DNA of 64,000 bases, taken from contig JAQGBZ010000274.1 in the NCBI GenBank assembly GCA_034687125.1, forward strand, positions 22,428-86,427, read 5' to 3'. Made by a program: the position numbers and the translations under genes. Position 1 is the stretch's first letter; each line of letters starts with the position of its first letter. The notes beneath the pieces are model-generated. The model did no database searches. It was not told where the DNA came from and saw nothing but the letters and a program-made list of their open reading frames with translations. Shown here piece after piece: positions 63,561-64,000 of the stretch. Origin of the DNA: Neelides folsomi. Its lineage: Eukaryota > Arthropoda > Collembola > Neelipleona > Neelidae.

Positions 63561-64000
63561 CCGACCTCCTGTTATACATTAAGATTTATATTATTCCGCC
63601 ATCGATCTACACCAGCATCAGTTATCGTGGAAGTGAAGGAGTCTCCAGAGAGAAACTCCGGGTTCCGAATCATTTATCCGCCAATTCCTCATTTACAATT
63701 GATGACTGATTCATCCATTCATTCATCATCTCTTTTCACTTTTTTGTGAAGATTACATTGAATATTTTAACCAGCATGAGCGATGACCTAACCCCATCTT
63801 AAAAAATTAATATGATATTTAATTATATCTACTACAATTATACCTGTACAATAATAAACAATGTAATATGCAATTTAAATTATACTATCTGGAAAACGCA
63901 ATTAATGTGAGACACAGGCTCTTATGGCACTGCACAAAAAACATATAGTTTGTTTTGAAATTAAAAATAGATTTATATGAAAATCTCTATAAAACTATTT
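63561..64000. other. Upstream region of the discoidin gene
   Basis: 440 bp to the window edge, expected to hold the promoter and 5' UTR of the minus-strand gene. No exon or definite control site is visible. Confidence 0.35.

Noticed and set aside
1-64000. CRISPR arrays, bacterial operons or phage features
   Set aside because: Intron-rich animal genes throughout; no regularly spaced direct repeats were seen.

Overview
This is an AT-rich animal nuclear sequence (my estimate is about two thirds A+T) with many spliceosomal introns, mostly 50-130 bp with a few of 1-8 kb. Every gene was built by hand from conserved protein blocks plus GT/AG (rarely GC/AG) junctions with continuous phase. The long cell-adhesion gene matches arthropod Dscam most closely, so I infer an arthropod or near relative. 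A complete CFAP57 gene suggests the lineage keeps motile cilia or sperm flagella. I cannot name the species.

Layout. At 1-1555 (+) lie the last six exons of a kinesin-5 (Eg5/KIF11) motor, cut by the window edge. An internally deleted mariner transposon (1924-2753) follows, then a two-exon gene for a small secreted cysteine-rich protein (3868-4346, +). From 9061 to 35137 a single minus-strand gene, a Dscam-type receptor of 29 exons and 1741 codons, fills 26 kb. It has the canonical order of nine Ig, four FN3, one Ig, two FN3, a membrane span and a cytoplasmic tail. Two unrelated plus-strand genes sit inside its introns: an Elongin-B-like gene (9652-10477) and a short SEC14/CRAL-TRIO gene (22516-25173).

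From 37364 to 46457 three housekeeping genes lie on the minus strand: LEPROT/VPS55 (endosome-to-vacuole trafficking), FAF1 (UBA-UAS-UBX p97 cofactor) and a DNAJB-type Hsp40. TECR (49512-50993, +), the last reductase of very-long-chain fatty acid elongation, converges on CFAP57 (51626-56988, -). NDUFV3, a complex I subunit, lies close upstream of CFAP57 on the same strand. The stretch 58.2-60.2 kb is a transposon graveyard: a LINE reverse-transcriptase tail, a 148-bp palindromic MITE and two further inverted-repeat pairs. The last gene (60448-63560, -) encodes a secreted protein with two discoidin domains and a fucolectin-like domain.

The genes are not an operon and share no pathway. Points of most interest are the Dscam gene without hypervariable exon arrays but with two nested opposite-strand genes, a FAF1 lacking its usual tandem ubiquitin-like domains, an Elongin-B paralogue with a basic extension, three GC-AG introns, and the unrecognised cysteine-rich secreted protein.
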